Of a stretch of 35,785 nt of DNA, positions 17,294 to 26,321 are shown piece by piece (positions within the stretch are counted from its first letter, which is position 1; every line of letters begins with the position of its first letter). Made by a program: the position numbers and the translations under genes. The stretch is from Fimbriimonadaceae bacterium (GTDB lineage: Bacteria > Armatimonadota > Fimbriimonadia > Fimbriimonadales > Fimbriimonadaceae). Under the pieces are notes generated by a model. That model saw only the letters and a list, made by a program, of their open reading frames with translations, did no database searches and was not told the DNA's origin. The stretch is taken from assembly GCA_019638835.1 (NCBI GenBank), contig JAHBTC010000017.1:1-35785 (forward strand), written 5' to 3'.

Positions 17294-18742
17294 TTATTCG
17301 CCTTGACCGAGGGTGAACCCGGGTATGCCATCAAAGGTGTACAGTTGCTCCGTCTTGATGAAGTGGAGCCCCACCCTTTCGGCTTGATCAAGGGCTTGGA
17401 CTACGTCCTTCAGCGCCAACTTCACGCTTTCCTCAGCGCGGAATCTAAGACGCCAGTGATCAGTGCAGAATGTCTCTGGATAGCCATCGGGCCACACCTT
17501 GACCCCGCGGTTTGTGATCAATCGTAGGTTGAGCTTGTCGTTCTCCACCTTCTGCGCGATCGCTGCCAAGTCGTTCGGGGATCCGTCGTACTTGACAAAA
17601 ATGTCTACACCGACCAACTCCTGCACTTGCGGCGGTCGGGGCTTCAACCGGGGTACCGCCGAGCAGAGCGACCGCTCCTTATCGTAATGCACGGCCTTTA
17701 GAACGTTTGGCTTCTGCCCAAGTCGCGTAGCAACTGCTTCCGCGAACTCATCCGTACCCACAAGTTCAATCGATTTCCCGTCCCGATAGATGTCTTGCGT
17801 GTGAATGCCATCCTCAATCGTTCTAAGCCACGCGTTATGGATCCGCTCGGCTACTTCCGGGAGGCCAATATGAACGAGCATCATGATCGAGCCAAGTAGC
17901 AAACCGCTCGGGTTGGCAATCCCTTTGCCCGCAATCGGCGGCGCGCTCCCATGGATCGCCTCAAACATAGCGCATGACTCGCCAACGTTGGCACTTCCCC
18001 CAAGGCCAACGGAACCCGTGATTTGAGCCGCGATATCGCTGATGATGTCACCATACAAGTTGCTCGTCACGATCACGTCGAACATACTCGGCGTGTCGGC
18101 AAGTCGAGCCGAACCAATGTCGATAATCCAGTGGTCTTGCTCGATGTCGGAATACTCTTTGCCCACTTCGTCAAACACCGAGTGAAAGAGACCGTCGGTT
18201 AGCTTCATGATGTTGTCTTTCGTGAAGCAACTCACCTTCTTGCGGCCGTTGGCGCGGGCGTACTCAAAGGCGTATCGCACAATCTTCTCGGTGCCGGGCC
18301 GCGTGACGAGTTTGAGTGTCTGGTACGCGTCTTGCGTTTGTCGGTGCTCAATGCCCGCATACAGGTCTTCTTCGTTCTCCCGCACGATGACCACGTTCAT
18401 GTCCGGGTGGCGCGTAACGATATACGGAGAATAAGACACGCACGGCCGGACATTCGCATACAGTCCGAGCGTTTTTCGAACCGTTACATTGAGACTCTTG
18501 TAGCCTCCACCTTGGGGGGTCGTGATCGGCGACTTCAAAAAGACCTTCGTGCGCCGCAAACTTTCCCACGCATCGCTGGGAATGCCGCTTGAAACTCCCT
18601 TGAGGTAAACGCTTTCCCCGATCTCAATCGTCTCGTAGTCGAGGGGGGCACCCGCCGCATCGAAGATGCGAAGCGTTGCCTTCATGATTTCGGGTCCGAT
18701 GCCATCGCCGTGAGCAACGGTGATCGGAATGCGATGCGCCAT
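17294..18742 (-). CDS. icd: Isocitrate dehydrogenase, long Thermus-type with C-terminal extension
   Basis: The 482-aa cytosolic enzyme oxidatively decarboxylates isocitrate to 2-oxoglutarate in the TCA cycle. The isocitrate/isopropylmalate dehydrogenase core spans about 1-335: HGDGIGPEI near the N-terminus, the substrate loop region with VTVRKTLGLYANVRP, DIISDIAAQITGSVGLGGSANVG and a nucleotide-binding HGSAPPIAGKGIANP. A roughly 140-residue C-terminal extension follows; this is known from the Thermus thermophilus-type enzyme and absent from the E. coli enzyme. ATG 18742 gives the family-typical start MAHRIPITVAHGDG; a TTG 30 nt upstream is in frame. NADP use is likely from the family but not certain from the sequence. 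Confidence 0.93.
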   Translation of the reverse strand: MAHRIPITVAHGDGIGPEIMKATLRIFDAAGAPLDYETIEIGESVYLKGVSSGIPSDAWESLRRTKVFLKSPITTPQGGGYKSLNVTVRKTLGLYANVRPCVSYSPYIVTRHPDMNVVIVRENEEDLYAGIEHRQTQDAYQTLKLVTRPGTEKIVRYAFEYARANGRKKVSCFTKDNIMKLTDGLFHSVFDEVGKEYSDIEQDHWIIDIGSARLADTPSMFDVIVTSNLYGDIISDIAAQITGSVGLGGSANVGESCAMFEAIHGSAPPIAGKGIANPSGLLLGSIMMLVHIGLPEVAERIHNAWLRTIEDGIHTQDIYRDGKSIELVGTDEFAEAVATRLGQKPNVLKAVHYDKERSLCSAVPRLKPRPPQVQELVGVDIFVKYDGSPNDLAAIAQKVENDKLNLRLITNRGVKVWPDGYPETFCTDHWRLRFRAEESVKLALKDVVQALDQAERVGLHFIKTEQLYTFDGIPGFTLGQGE

Positions 18743-18784
18743 GCCTCCATGATGACTCACAGAGGCGGCCAAGAAAATGGGTGC

Positions 18785-19360
18785 CTAGGCGGAGAACCGC
18801 TTGATATACGGCCCGAACTCTTTCAACGCACTTACGAGGAACCCACGAGTCCGTTCATTTGCAAGTTCGCCTTCGCCATTGAACATCTCGTGGGCCATCG
18901 AAACCGCCACCTGTTGCGGCATGACATGTGCCTGGAGTTCCACGAAGACTTCGCGTACCACGCGCAGTGCTCGCACCCCGCCAAGTGCACCGGGACTCGC
19001 CCCTAGCAGCAGGATCGGCTTACCTTTCCAGACATTGCCTTGCTTGGATTCCGGATCCATTCGGCTTCCCCAGTCAATCGCGTTCTTCAGAAGTGGCGTG
19101 ATTGAACTGTTGTATTCAGGCGACGCAATCACAACCCCATCGGCGGCCATGATCGCAGCCCGCATCTGCAGTACAGAGTCCGGCAAGCCTTCCTGAGACT
19201 CTAAGTCGGCATCGTAGAGGGGCTGAGGATGGTCGCGGAAAGAAAACGTCTCGGTCGTCGCCCCCTCCGCATTCAACTTGTCCAAAGCATAAGTTAGAAG
19301 GGTTCGATTGTACGACTCGGCACGGGCGCTTCCTGAGAGGCCAAGGATATGTGGATTCAT
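18785..19360 (-). CDS. NADPH-dependent FMN reductase family protein
   Basis: The 191-aa flavodoxin-fold reductase has the FMN phosphate loop GLSGSARAESYNR near the N-terminus, then SPEYNSSITPLLKNAIDW, the hallmark of the SsuE/YieF/azoreductase-like family, and a third loop ASPGALGGVRAL. Such enzymes pass electrons from NAD(P)H to FMN, quinones, chromate or azo dyes; the substrate cannot be told. ATG 19360 lies 10 nt after the stop of the P-type ATPase, with AGGGG close upstream, so the two are probably co-transcribed. A link to metal stress is plausible from context only. Confidence 0.92.
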   Translation of the reverse strand: MNPHILGLSGSARAESYNRTLLTYALDKLNAEGATTETFSFRDHPQPLYDADLESQEGLPDSVLQMRAAIMAADGVVIASPEYNSSITPLLKNAIDWGSRMDPESKQGNVWKGKPILLLGASPGALGGVRALRVVREVFVELQAHVMPQQVAVSMAHEMFNGEGELANERTRGFLVSALKEFGPYIKRFSA

Positions 19361-19370
19361 GCCCCTATTG

Positions 19371-21266
19371 TTACGCCGACTTGCGGTGAGCAAGTAGCCG
19401 GAGCCCATTCAAAATGACCAAAACGGTAGAGCCTTCGTGCCCCACCACCGCGATCGGAAGTGCCCAGTTTCGGTACGCAGGGAAAACCCAGTCCCATGCA
19501 AAGGAGATGAGGGCAAGCATTCCAATCACGCCACCGGCGAATAGCAAGTTCGCCCGAATAATTCCGTTTGTGCGCTTCCCAAGGCTAAGCAAGTCCGGAA
19601 TCTTGTCCAATCGGTCTTGCATGATCACCACATCGGCAGCGTTGAGCGCAATGTCGCTACCGAGTCCGCCCATCGCAACACCGACGTGAGCCAGCGCAAG
19701 CGCTGGGGCATCATTCACGCCGTCACCGACGAACATCACTTTCTCGCCGTTTGCAACGGCTTCTCGGACGAGCCTTTCTTTGTCAGCAGGGAGAAGAGCC
19801 GCATGAACTTCCTCAACCCCAACTTCATTCGCAACGGCGTTGGCGGTTTCCCGCTGGTCCCCCGTAAGCATGGCAACTCGCTTCACACCGAAACGACGGA
19901 GCGACTCGACTGCTCTAGTTGCCTCTGCTCGCGGTTTATCGGCAAGGGCAAGCGCCGCAAACTTATCTCCGACCTGAAGCAGTGCCGTAGTGAATCCTTG
20001 CTTGGCAAACGCGTTGATGTGCTCCTCAATCTCGGGAGGCCAGCTCTCAAACATCCGCCTTTGACCAACACGTACCACCTGCCCATCCACTAAACCTTCG
20101 ACACCGTGGCCCGGCACAGAACGAAGGTCATCCACGGGGGGCAAAGGAATCTCCCAATCCTTGGCCTTCTCGACAATTGCAGTAGCAAGCGGATGGGTAC
20201 TGGCCGACTCAAGTGCGGCCGCGATCGCGAGCATTCGAGACGCTTCGTCACTCGGGTTCTCGCCGCGATGCCAACACGCATGATCCTCGCGACACACGCC
20301 GCCCGAAACAAGCGCTGGAGCGCAAACGCAGACTTCGACGAGTTCGAATGTCCCCGCCGTGAGAGTCCCTGTCTTATCAAGAAACACCGTCGAAATCTGA
20401 CCGGCATTCTCAATAAACTCACCACCACGAACAAGCATCCCATTCCTTGCTGACCAAGCTAAGGCTGATAAAGTGGTTGCGGGGACCGAGATTACGAGGG
20501 CGCACGGGCTGAGGGCTACGAGCAATGTAAGGGCCGCATAGAACGCTTCAGGCGTCGGTTGCTGCATCAAGAGCCGAATCGCAAATGCCACTGCCGCCGC
20601 TCCAATGACAAAGAACGTGTACCGTTGGCCGAACCATTCGCTGATTCGCTCGCCACTCGCCTTATTCTCCTGAGCGTCGCGCACCAACTCGACGATCTTC
20701 TCCAGCATCGTCTGACCGTGAGCCGCCGTGACCGACATCGTGAGGACACCATCAAGGTTTTGGGTGCCCGCCAAGAGTCGATCCCCAATCTGTTTCGGAA
20801 CGGTTCGAGACTCGCCAGTCATGGCTGATTCGTCAACGCTTGAATTGCCAGCGAACACCTCTCCATCCACGGGTACGCCCTGAAACGGAAGAACTTTCAC
20901 ATGGTCGCCAACGACCAATGACTCCACCGGCACTTCCTCTTCACCTTTGTCGGTCACTCGAAGTGCGCTGTCCGGTCGCAACTTGACCAGACCTTCAATT
21001 GCCGACTGCGTCTTCGCCATTGCGAAAGACTCCAAAGTCTCGCTCAGAGCAAAAAGGAAGAGAAGAATCGCCGCTTCCCGAGGGTGGCCAGATGCGAGCG
21101 CACCCAGAGCCGCAACGAGCATGAGTACGTGGACATCTAGCTTGCGCTTCGCGAGAGTTTCCCACGCCTCCTGGATGGCGTGGACGCTACCAAATGCCGC
21201 CGAAGCGTAGGCTACGGCTTCCCAACCAGGCACAAATGATGCCGCCAACGTAACCGCGCTCAGCAC
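19371..21266 (-). CDS. P1B-4-type heavy-metal ATPase (Co/Zn/Fe-like exporter)
   Basis: The 631-aa P-type ATPase has no N-terminal metal-binding domain. It shows TGES (about 150-153), the membrane metal motif SPC (253-255) instead of CPC, DKTGT (phosphorylated D297), an HP motif (358-359), GDGVND (514-519) and HEGST (610-614) in the last helices. SPC plus HEG(G/S)T defines the P1B-4 group, which exports Co2+, Fe2+ or Zn2+. Unusual is a Cys/His-rich insertion right after DKTGT (about 313-333: CVC, then CREDHACWH). The start is GTG at 21266; the frame is open further upstream to 21327, without ATG, GTG or TTG. An FMN reductase follows 10 nt later. Confidence 0.93.
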   Translation of the reverse strand: MLSAVTLAASFVPGWEAVAYASAAFGSVHAIQEAWETLAKRKLDVHVLMLVAALGALASGHPREAAILLFLFALSETLESFAMAKTQSAIEGLVKLRPDSALRVTDKGEEEVPVESLVVGDHVKVLPFQGVPVDGEVFAGNSSVDESAMTGESRTVPKQIGDRLLAGTQNLDGVLTMSVTAAHGQTMLEKIVELVRDAQENKASGERISEWFGQRYTFFVIGAAAVAFAIRLLMQQPTPEAFYAALTLLVALSPCALVISVPATTLSALAWSARNGMLVRGGEFIENAGQISTVFLDKTGTLTAGTFELVEVCVCAPALVSGGVCREDHACWHRGENPSDEASRMLAIAAALESASTHPLATAIVEKAKDWEIPLPPVDDLRSVPGHGVEGLVDGQVVRVGQRRMFESWPPEIEEHINAFAKQGFTTALLQVGDKFAALALADKPRAEATRAVESLRRFGVKRVAMLTGDQRETANAVANEVGVEEVHAALLPADKERLVREAVANGEKVMFVGDGVNDAPALALAHVGVAMGGLGSDIALNAADVVIMQDRLDKIPDLLSLGKRTNGIIRANLLFAGGVIGMLALISFAWDWVFPAYRNWALPIAVVGHEGSTVLVILNGLRLLAHRKSA

Positions 21267-21312
21267 GGTGAGAGTCGTATGAACTCGTTGCTCGATTCCC
21301 TTATTTTGGCCG

Positions 21313-21341
21313 ATGAGTTGGCGAGCCTATCGCCAACTCAT
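21313..21341 (-). repeat. Inverted repeat between the RND pump and P-type ATPase genes
   Basis: A perfect 12-bp stem (21313-21324 with 21330-21341) has a 5-nt loop. It lies 17 nt after the RND pump stop. No T run follows on either strand, so terminator activity is uncertain; it may protect the 3' end of the efflux mRNA. Confidence 0.6.
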
Positions 21342-21357
21342 TGCCTTAGGTTAGAGC

Positions 21358-24300
21358 CTAGTTTTCTTCTGCCGGTGCCACTTCGGGCTCTTCCGGCCGG
21401 CGGAACTTCGCAAAGAACTTGCCGACCGTAATCGATGCATCGTCGAAAATCGAGTAACTGCATGGGATGACAAGAAGCGTGAGAAGGGTTGAAAGGGTCG
21501 CCCCGCCAATCACGGTGATTCCAATCGTCTCCCGGAACTCAGACCCTCGGCCAATCGCCAACGCTACCGGCAACAAACCTACAATCAGAGAGATCGTAGT
21601 CATGAGAATCGGTCGCAATCGCGTGCGCCCTGATTCAACGAGGGCATCGTAGCGAGGCTCGCCCCGCTCCCTCAGGGTGTTCGTGTAGTCAACCAAAAGA
21701 ATGGCATTTTTCCCGACGAGCCCGATCATCGCCACGATACCGATGAATGCGATGACATTCAATGTAGTGTCCGTGATCAGCAAGGCGAGAATGGCTCCGA
21801 CCATCGCTTGCGGTTGCGCTAGCTGGATGATGAGTGGATACAAGAAGTTGTTGTACAGGCTCGCAAGAACAAAGTACACCAAAACGAGACCCAGAAGAAT
21901 CGCTCCGAAGAGATACTGGGATTCCCTCGCTTGAGCGTCTGCTTGACCAAGTGGTTTATAGGTCACGCCGGAAGGAACAATGTTGTCCTCTTCCAACCAA
22001 CGGTCAATCTCTCCCTGAACAGACCCGGCCGCGAATCCTGGCAGGAGATTCGTTTCCACGCGCACCTCAGGTTTTCGATCTACGCGATCAATCTTGTCCA
22101 CGCTGACCGTGTTGACCACCGTGGCTACGTCATTGACGTAGATGGGGCGGCCCCGGACGAAAGTCACCGGAATCTGAGTCAGCAACTGAGAATTGGTCTT
22201 CTCTTCTTCCGACATCATTACGCGCACGTCATATTCCAGCCCACCTTCCCGGTATTTGACCTGTTCGTCGCCTTCAAACATCGTGCGAAGCGCGAGGCCG
22301 AGTTGCTGCGTCGTGACCCCATCAAGTCCTTGCTTCGCCGGGTCTGGGATGACTCGCAATTCAGGCTTACCTGGCTTCGAAGTCAAGTCAGGTTGAATCA
22401 CACCCGCGATGCGCCCGGATTTTAGGCCCTCAATCACCTTCTCGGCAGTGGCCAATGCAAGATCACGATCCTCGCTCTGGAACGACATTTGAATCGGTGC
22501 TCCAAAGGCAAATCCCGATTCTGCCTGCACCTTCACCACTGCCCCTGGCACTTTGCCGATGCGCTCTACGAATTCAGAGGCAACCGTCGTGTCCGGCTTT
22601 TCCCGTAACGGCTCATCGTGGTGTGCCCACGGTAAGCGGTCAAGCAAAGCGGCCTTGTCATAAAGGATCACCTGAAGTCGGGCTAAGTTTGTTCCACTGC
22701 TGGATTGAGCAAACCCGGCACTGAGCGAACCAACACTCGTGTAGAGGAAGTGGATGTCGGGATGGTCGGCAATCCGCGACTCAACAAGCTTCACCGTCTC
22801 GGTCGTCGCGGCGAGACTCGCATCAGGCGCAAGTTCAATGTCCACGTTAATGCGCCCTGCGTCGCTTGGCGGCAAGAACGCAAATTTGAAGACATCCTCT
22901 TGTTTATACAGATTCCGGTACGCATAGCCGCCAAAGAACGCTAGCGGGAAAATCGCGAAGAACATCAGGGTCTTCGGGATGAGATCCCACTTCACGCGCC
23001 GCTTCAAGATTAGGTTGCCAATGAAGATTGCCAATCCAAGAACCACCACCATGAACGCTGGCCCCTGCATACTGGCGCCTTGCGCAAGCGCGGGCCCAAT
23101 GCCGGCCTTGAAGTCCGGGTTACCGGAAGCGTCTTCCGGCGCGATCATGAACGTACCGCCGATGAAAATGAAGAGGCCAACGAGAATGGCGAAGCCCATC
23201 CCAAATACCATCCAACGGTGGTCCAGCGACCACCTCAGAGTCTTGGCGTATCGGTTGCTGAACTTTGTGAAAAACTTGTTGAAGCCACGAGCAAACCAGC
23301 CCTTTGGGTTTTCAAAGTCCTCCCCCTTCCGGAACATTCGCGCGGCGAGCATCGGCGTGACGGTGAAACTGACGATGAGTGACACCAGCACACAGGTCGC
23401 ATAAGTCAATCCAAGCGGCTTATAAAACTGCCCGATGATGCCACCCATAAACGCGATAGGAAGAAAGACAACCACGTCCGCCAACGTGATGGCAATCGCC
23501 GCAATGCCAATTTCTGCGCGACCGTTGATCGCTGCCGTCTCTGGCTCCTCACCCATTGTGAGGTGCCGATACGTGTTTTCAATAACAACGATCGCGTCAT
23601 CAACGAGTACGCCGATGGCAAGCGACAACGCGACGAGGGTGATCGTGTTCAGCGTGAACCCAAAAAGCGGCACCATGATAAGAGCCGCAAAGATGCAAAC
23701 CGGGATCGCCGTCGCGACGATGACCGTGCCCCTCCAGTCATGTAAGAACATCCATGTGACGAACATCACGAGCACGATGCCGAATCCCAACGCAAATTGA
23801 AGATCAAACAGCGACTCTTCGATCTGGACTGAGGTATCGAGAGCGATGATAAAGTCAATGCCCTTGTCGCGCGTGATGCGCTCCAACATGTTGAGGTTGT
23901 CTTGCCCGGTCTTTGTCAGAATCGCGTGACTGACTTCTACTGCTGTACCGGTCTTCGATTTGAAGATCGTAACGGCAACCGCATCCTCACCGTCAAGGCG
24001 GAAGTTCGAGCGCTTTTCGACTTCGGCATCTTCAATCGTTGCGATATCCGAAAGCAAAACTTCATTGCTCAAACCAAACGGTTGATTAGGATCGGTAAGA
24101 CGAACCCGGATGTTTCCTAAGTCCTCGACAGTCTTCGCTTCTCCCGTTACACGAACGCTGACCTCACGGCCATTCTCCGTGATACGCCCTGCCGGCACGT
24201 TGAGGCTTGAAGCCTGAATCGCCCGTTGAATATCGAGGATGCCTACGCCATAGCGAAGCATGTCGTCGTGCCGTAATCGAACGTGAATCTCTCGCTGGTC

Positions 24301-24837
24301 GCCTCCGGCAACGCTCACAGAGCCAACCCCCGGCAATCGCGAAAACTCATCCTTCAACTCGTTGTCGAGGACATCTCTGAGTTCAAGTGAACTCAGTGTT
24401 TCGCTCGAAGCAACGAGGGTCATCGTCGGAGAACTAGTGGTGTCAATCTTCGCGACAATCGGATCCTCGGCGTCGGTGGGCAAGTCGCGCTTGATTGCGT
24501 CAATTCGGTTCCGAAACTCAGTTGCCGTCTCGTCCACATCGGTGCCGATTTCAAGATTGACAACAACCGAAGACACGGAATCTTGCGACGTACCATTGAT
24601 CTGCCGAATACCACTGACTCCGCTCACAGCGTCCTCAATGCGCCGAGTGATCAGGTTGTTGATTTCTTCCGGGCCAGCACCAGGATAGATCGTCGTGATC
24701 GTGATGACTCCAAACTCAACGTCAGGGTTGAGTTCCACCCGCGTGTTGCGATACGAGAGTATCCCCATCATGATCGTGGCGATCATGAACATGGCAACCA
24801 AAATCGGCCGCTTGATTGCGGCAATCGTTAGGTTCAC
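21358..24837 (-). CDS. RND efflux pump, HAE1/AcrB family, with extra transmembrane hairpin
   Basis: The 1159-aa inner-membrane H+ antiporter shows the proton-relay Asp pair D413-D414 (GVLVDDAIVVIEN), the partner Lys K1043 (VGKNAILLVDYTN) and the FLPIAFMGG motif, so it should be active. AcrB-type pumps are about 1030-1050 residues; here about 80 extra residues (roughly 568-648) follow TM7 and contain two additional hydrophobic helices (PAFMVVVLGLAIFIGNLIL; LMFFAIFPLAFFGGYAY) before the second porter loop begins (FLPPSDAGR). Its ATG overlaps the adaptor's stop (24834-24837), and a TolC-like gene and regulator lie upstream, giving a full tripartite operon. The substrate is unknown. Confidence 0.95.
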   Translation of the reverse strand: MNLTIAAIKRPILVAMFMIATIMMGILSYRNTRVELNPDVEFGVITITTIYPGAGPEEINNLITRRIEDAVSGVSGIRQINGTSQDSVSSVVVNLEIGTDVDETATEFRNRIDAIKRDLPTDAEDPIVAKIDTTSSPTMTLVASSETLSSLELRDVLDNELKDEFSRLPGVGSVSVAGGDQREIHVRLRHDDMLRYGVGILDIQRAIQASSLNVPAGRITENGREVSVRVTGEAKTVEDLGNIRVRLTDPNQPFGLSNEVLLSDIATIEDAEVEKRSNFRLDGEDAVAVTIFKSKTGTAVEVSHAILTKTGQDNLNMLERITRDKGIDFIIALDTSVQIEESLFDLQFALGFGIVLVMFVTWMFLHDWRGTVIVATAIPVCIFAALIMVPLFGFTLNTITLVALSLAIGVLVDDAIVVIENTYRHLTMGEEPETAAINGRAEIGIAAIAITLADVVVFLPIAFMGGIIGQFYKPLGLTYATCVLVSLIVSFTVTPMLAARMFRKGEDFENPKGWFARGFNKFFTKFSNRYAKTLRWSLDHRWMVFGMGFAILVGLFIFIGGTFMIAPEDASGNPDFKAGIGPALAQGASMQGPAFMVVVLGLAIFIGNLILKRRVKWDLIPKTLMFFAIFPLAFFGGYAYRNLYKQEDVFKFAFLPPSDAGRINVDIELAPDASLAATTETVKLVESRIADHPDIHFLYTSVGSLSAGFAQSSSGTNLARLQVILYDKAALLDRLPWAHHDEPLREKPDTTVASEFVERIGKVPGAVVKVQAESGFAFGAPIQMSFQSEDRDLALATAEKVIEGLKSGRIAGVIQPDLTSKPGKPELRVIPDPAKQGLDGVTTQQLGLALRTMFEGDEQVKYREGGLEYDVRVMMSEEEKTNSQLLTQIPVTFVRGRPIYVNDVATVVNTVSVDKIDRVDRKPEVRVETNLLPGFAAGSVQGEIDRWLEEDNIVPSGVTYKPLGQADAQARESQYLFGAILLGLVLVYFVLASLYNNFLYPLIIQLAQPQAMVGAILALLITDTTLNVIAFIGIVAMIGLVGKNAILLVDYTNTLRERGEPRYDALVESGRTRLRPILMTTISLIVGLLPVALAIGRGSEFRETIGITVIGGATLSTLLTLLVIPCSYSIFDDASITVGKFFAKFRRPEEPEVAPAEEN

Positions 24838-26321
24838 GCGCCGGGCTCCGCTGCTGTCGGAGACGGCTCAGACTTTGCGTCCCCTTCCTCGGGGTTGTTT
24901 ACGCTTACTCTCGTGCCGTCCACGATGATTGTCTTGCCTTTGAGTACGACTTCGTCGCCAGATCGCAATCCGATTGCTTCGACCAAATCCCCTTCTCGGT
25001 ATCCAAGGGTGACGGTTCGCTTACGAGCAACTCCTTCCTCAACCACAAAGACGTGAACAGAGTCCCCAGACCTAATCACGGCTGATACGGGGATCATCAC
25101 GACTCCCGTGCGCGATTCCGCGTTGATCGTTCCACGGGCAAACATCCCGACTTGCACTCGGTTCGGAAGTTGGGCGAGAGAGATACGGACCCCAAACAGA
25201 CGCCCCACGGAGTCGGCTCTCGGTTCTAGTGCATCGACTCTTCCCTCAAGTTGGACTCCCCGCACGGCGTCAATCGTCACTGTCACCGGCGCGCCAAGGG
25301 GAACATCCGCGATCTTTGTCTCCGGAACTTCGGCGCGGAAAAACGCCCCGTCGTTGGTGACGAGACGCATGATCGGAGTGCCCGGTGCGACCACGGTTCC
25401 TATCGCGAGAGGCGTTCCCAACACTCGACCCGAGAATGGTGCCCGGATCGAAGCATCATTGAGGGCCTTGCGCGCGAGGTTCACTGACTCATCCGCCGCG
25501 CGAACGTTTGCCCTTGCAGCCTCTACTTGCTCGTTGGCGAGAGAATCCCTTTGCTGGTTCGCACGTTGGACTTTGACGTTCTCTTCTGCCGCCCTGACTC
25601 CTTGCTCTAGGGCGCGAATATCCTCCGGTCGAACGGCGTCTGCCGTGATGTCAAGTTGCTCAACGGCCACATCGTACGCGGCAAGGGCGTTTTGATAGCG
25701 GTTCTCCGCTTGCTCATATGTCGCGAGTGCAATGGCACCCTCGTCGTAAAGGCGGCGGGCTCGCTCGCGGGCGGCTTCTGCGGTATCAAGATCGCTCTTC
25801 GCACGTCGCACATTGATCTCGGCCTGCGCTCGCTCCTCGCTTCTTGCCCCGTTCTGGGCCTTCTCAAGGTTTGCTTTTGCCTGAGCGAGTTGAGCCTCGG
25901 CGGCCCGAACTCCTGCTGCACTGATTGCCGGCGCCGTTCTCGCGTTCGTCAGCGCTTGCTGTAATGCCGATCGGGCAGAGGCGGCTTGCGCTTGGGCTTG
26001 GCTCAGCCGAGCCCGAGAATCTGCCGTTTCTTGTTGAGCGACAATTTGACCGGCGCTAACTTTCTGCCCCTCTCGGACAAAAACCGCCGTGATGCGGCCC
26101 GTAACCGAGGCACCGACTTGAGCATCGCGACCCGTCTCAATCTGACCCGTAACGGGAATGGAAACCTGCACATCCTGCGCGACTGCTTTATGGGTTGTTA
26201 CGTCAATGACCGGATCGGCCAAGGCTGCTTCAGTTTTTCGCCCTTGTTCTTGCGCTTCTCGGTCTACGCATCCCGTAATGGCGAAGAGGGTCAACGGAAT
26301 CAAGAACCAACTTAGTTTCAC
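24834..26321 (-). CDS. RND membrane-fusion (adaptor) lipoprotein
   Basis: The 495-aa HlyD/AcrA-family adaptor has a lipoprotein signal peptide with lipobox ITGC at about 15-18, so it is lipid-anchored. A lipoyl half-domain (VGASVTGRITAVFVREGQKVSAGQIV) precedes a long Ala/Gln/Arg-rich α-hairpin (about 95-290), then the second lipoyl half and β-barrel (SIRAPFSGRVLG) and a membrane-proximal domain. The hairpin is longer than in AcrA, suggesting a long reach to the TolC-like partner. It overlaps both neighbours by 4 nt. Confidence 0.93.
   Translation of the reverse strand: MKLSWFLIPLTLFAITGCVDREAQEQGRKTEAALADPVIDVTTHKAVAQDVQVSIPVTGQIETGRDAQVGASVTGRITAVFVREGQKVSAGQIVAQQETADSRARLSQAQAQAASARSALQQALTNARTAPAISAAGVRAAEAQLAQAKANLEKAQNGARSEERAQAEINVRRAKSDLDTAEAARERARRLYDEGAIALATYEQAENRYQNALAAYDVAVEQLDITADAVRPEDIRALEQGVRAAEENVKVQRANQQRDSLANEQVEAARANVRAADESVNLARKALNDASIRAPFSGRVLGTPLAIGTVVAPGTPIMRLVTNDGAFFRAEVPETKIADVPLGAPVTVTIDAVRGVQLEGRVDALEPRADSVGRLFGVRISLAQLPNRVQVGMFARGTINAESRTGVVMIPVSAVIRSGDSVHVFVVEEGVARKRTVTLGYREGDLVEAIGLRSGDEVVLKGKTIIVDGTRVSVNNPEEGDAKSEPSPTAAEPGA

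Noticed and set aside
21313-21341. Intrinsic terminator of the efflux operon
   Set aside because: The stem is perfect, but there is no T run on either strand; listed as an inverted repeat only.
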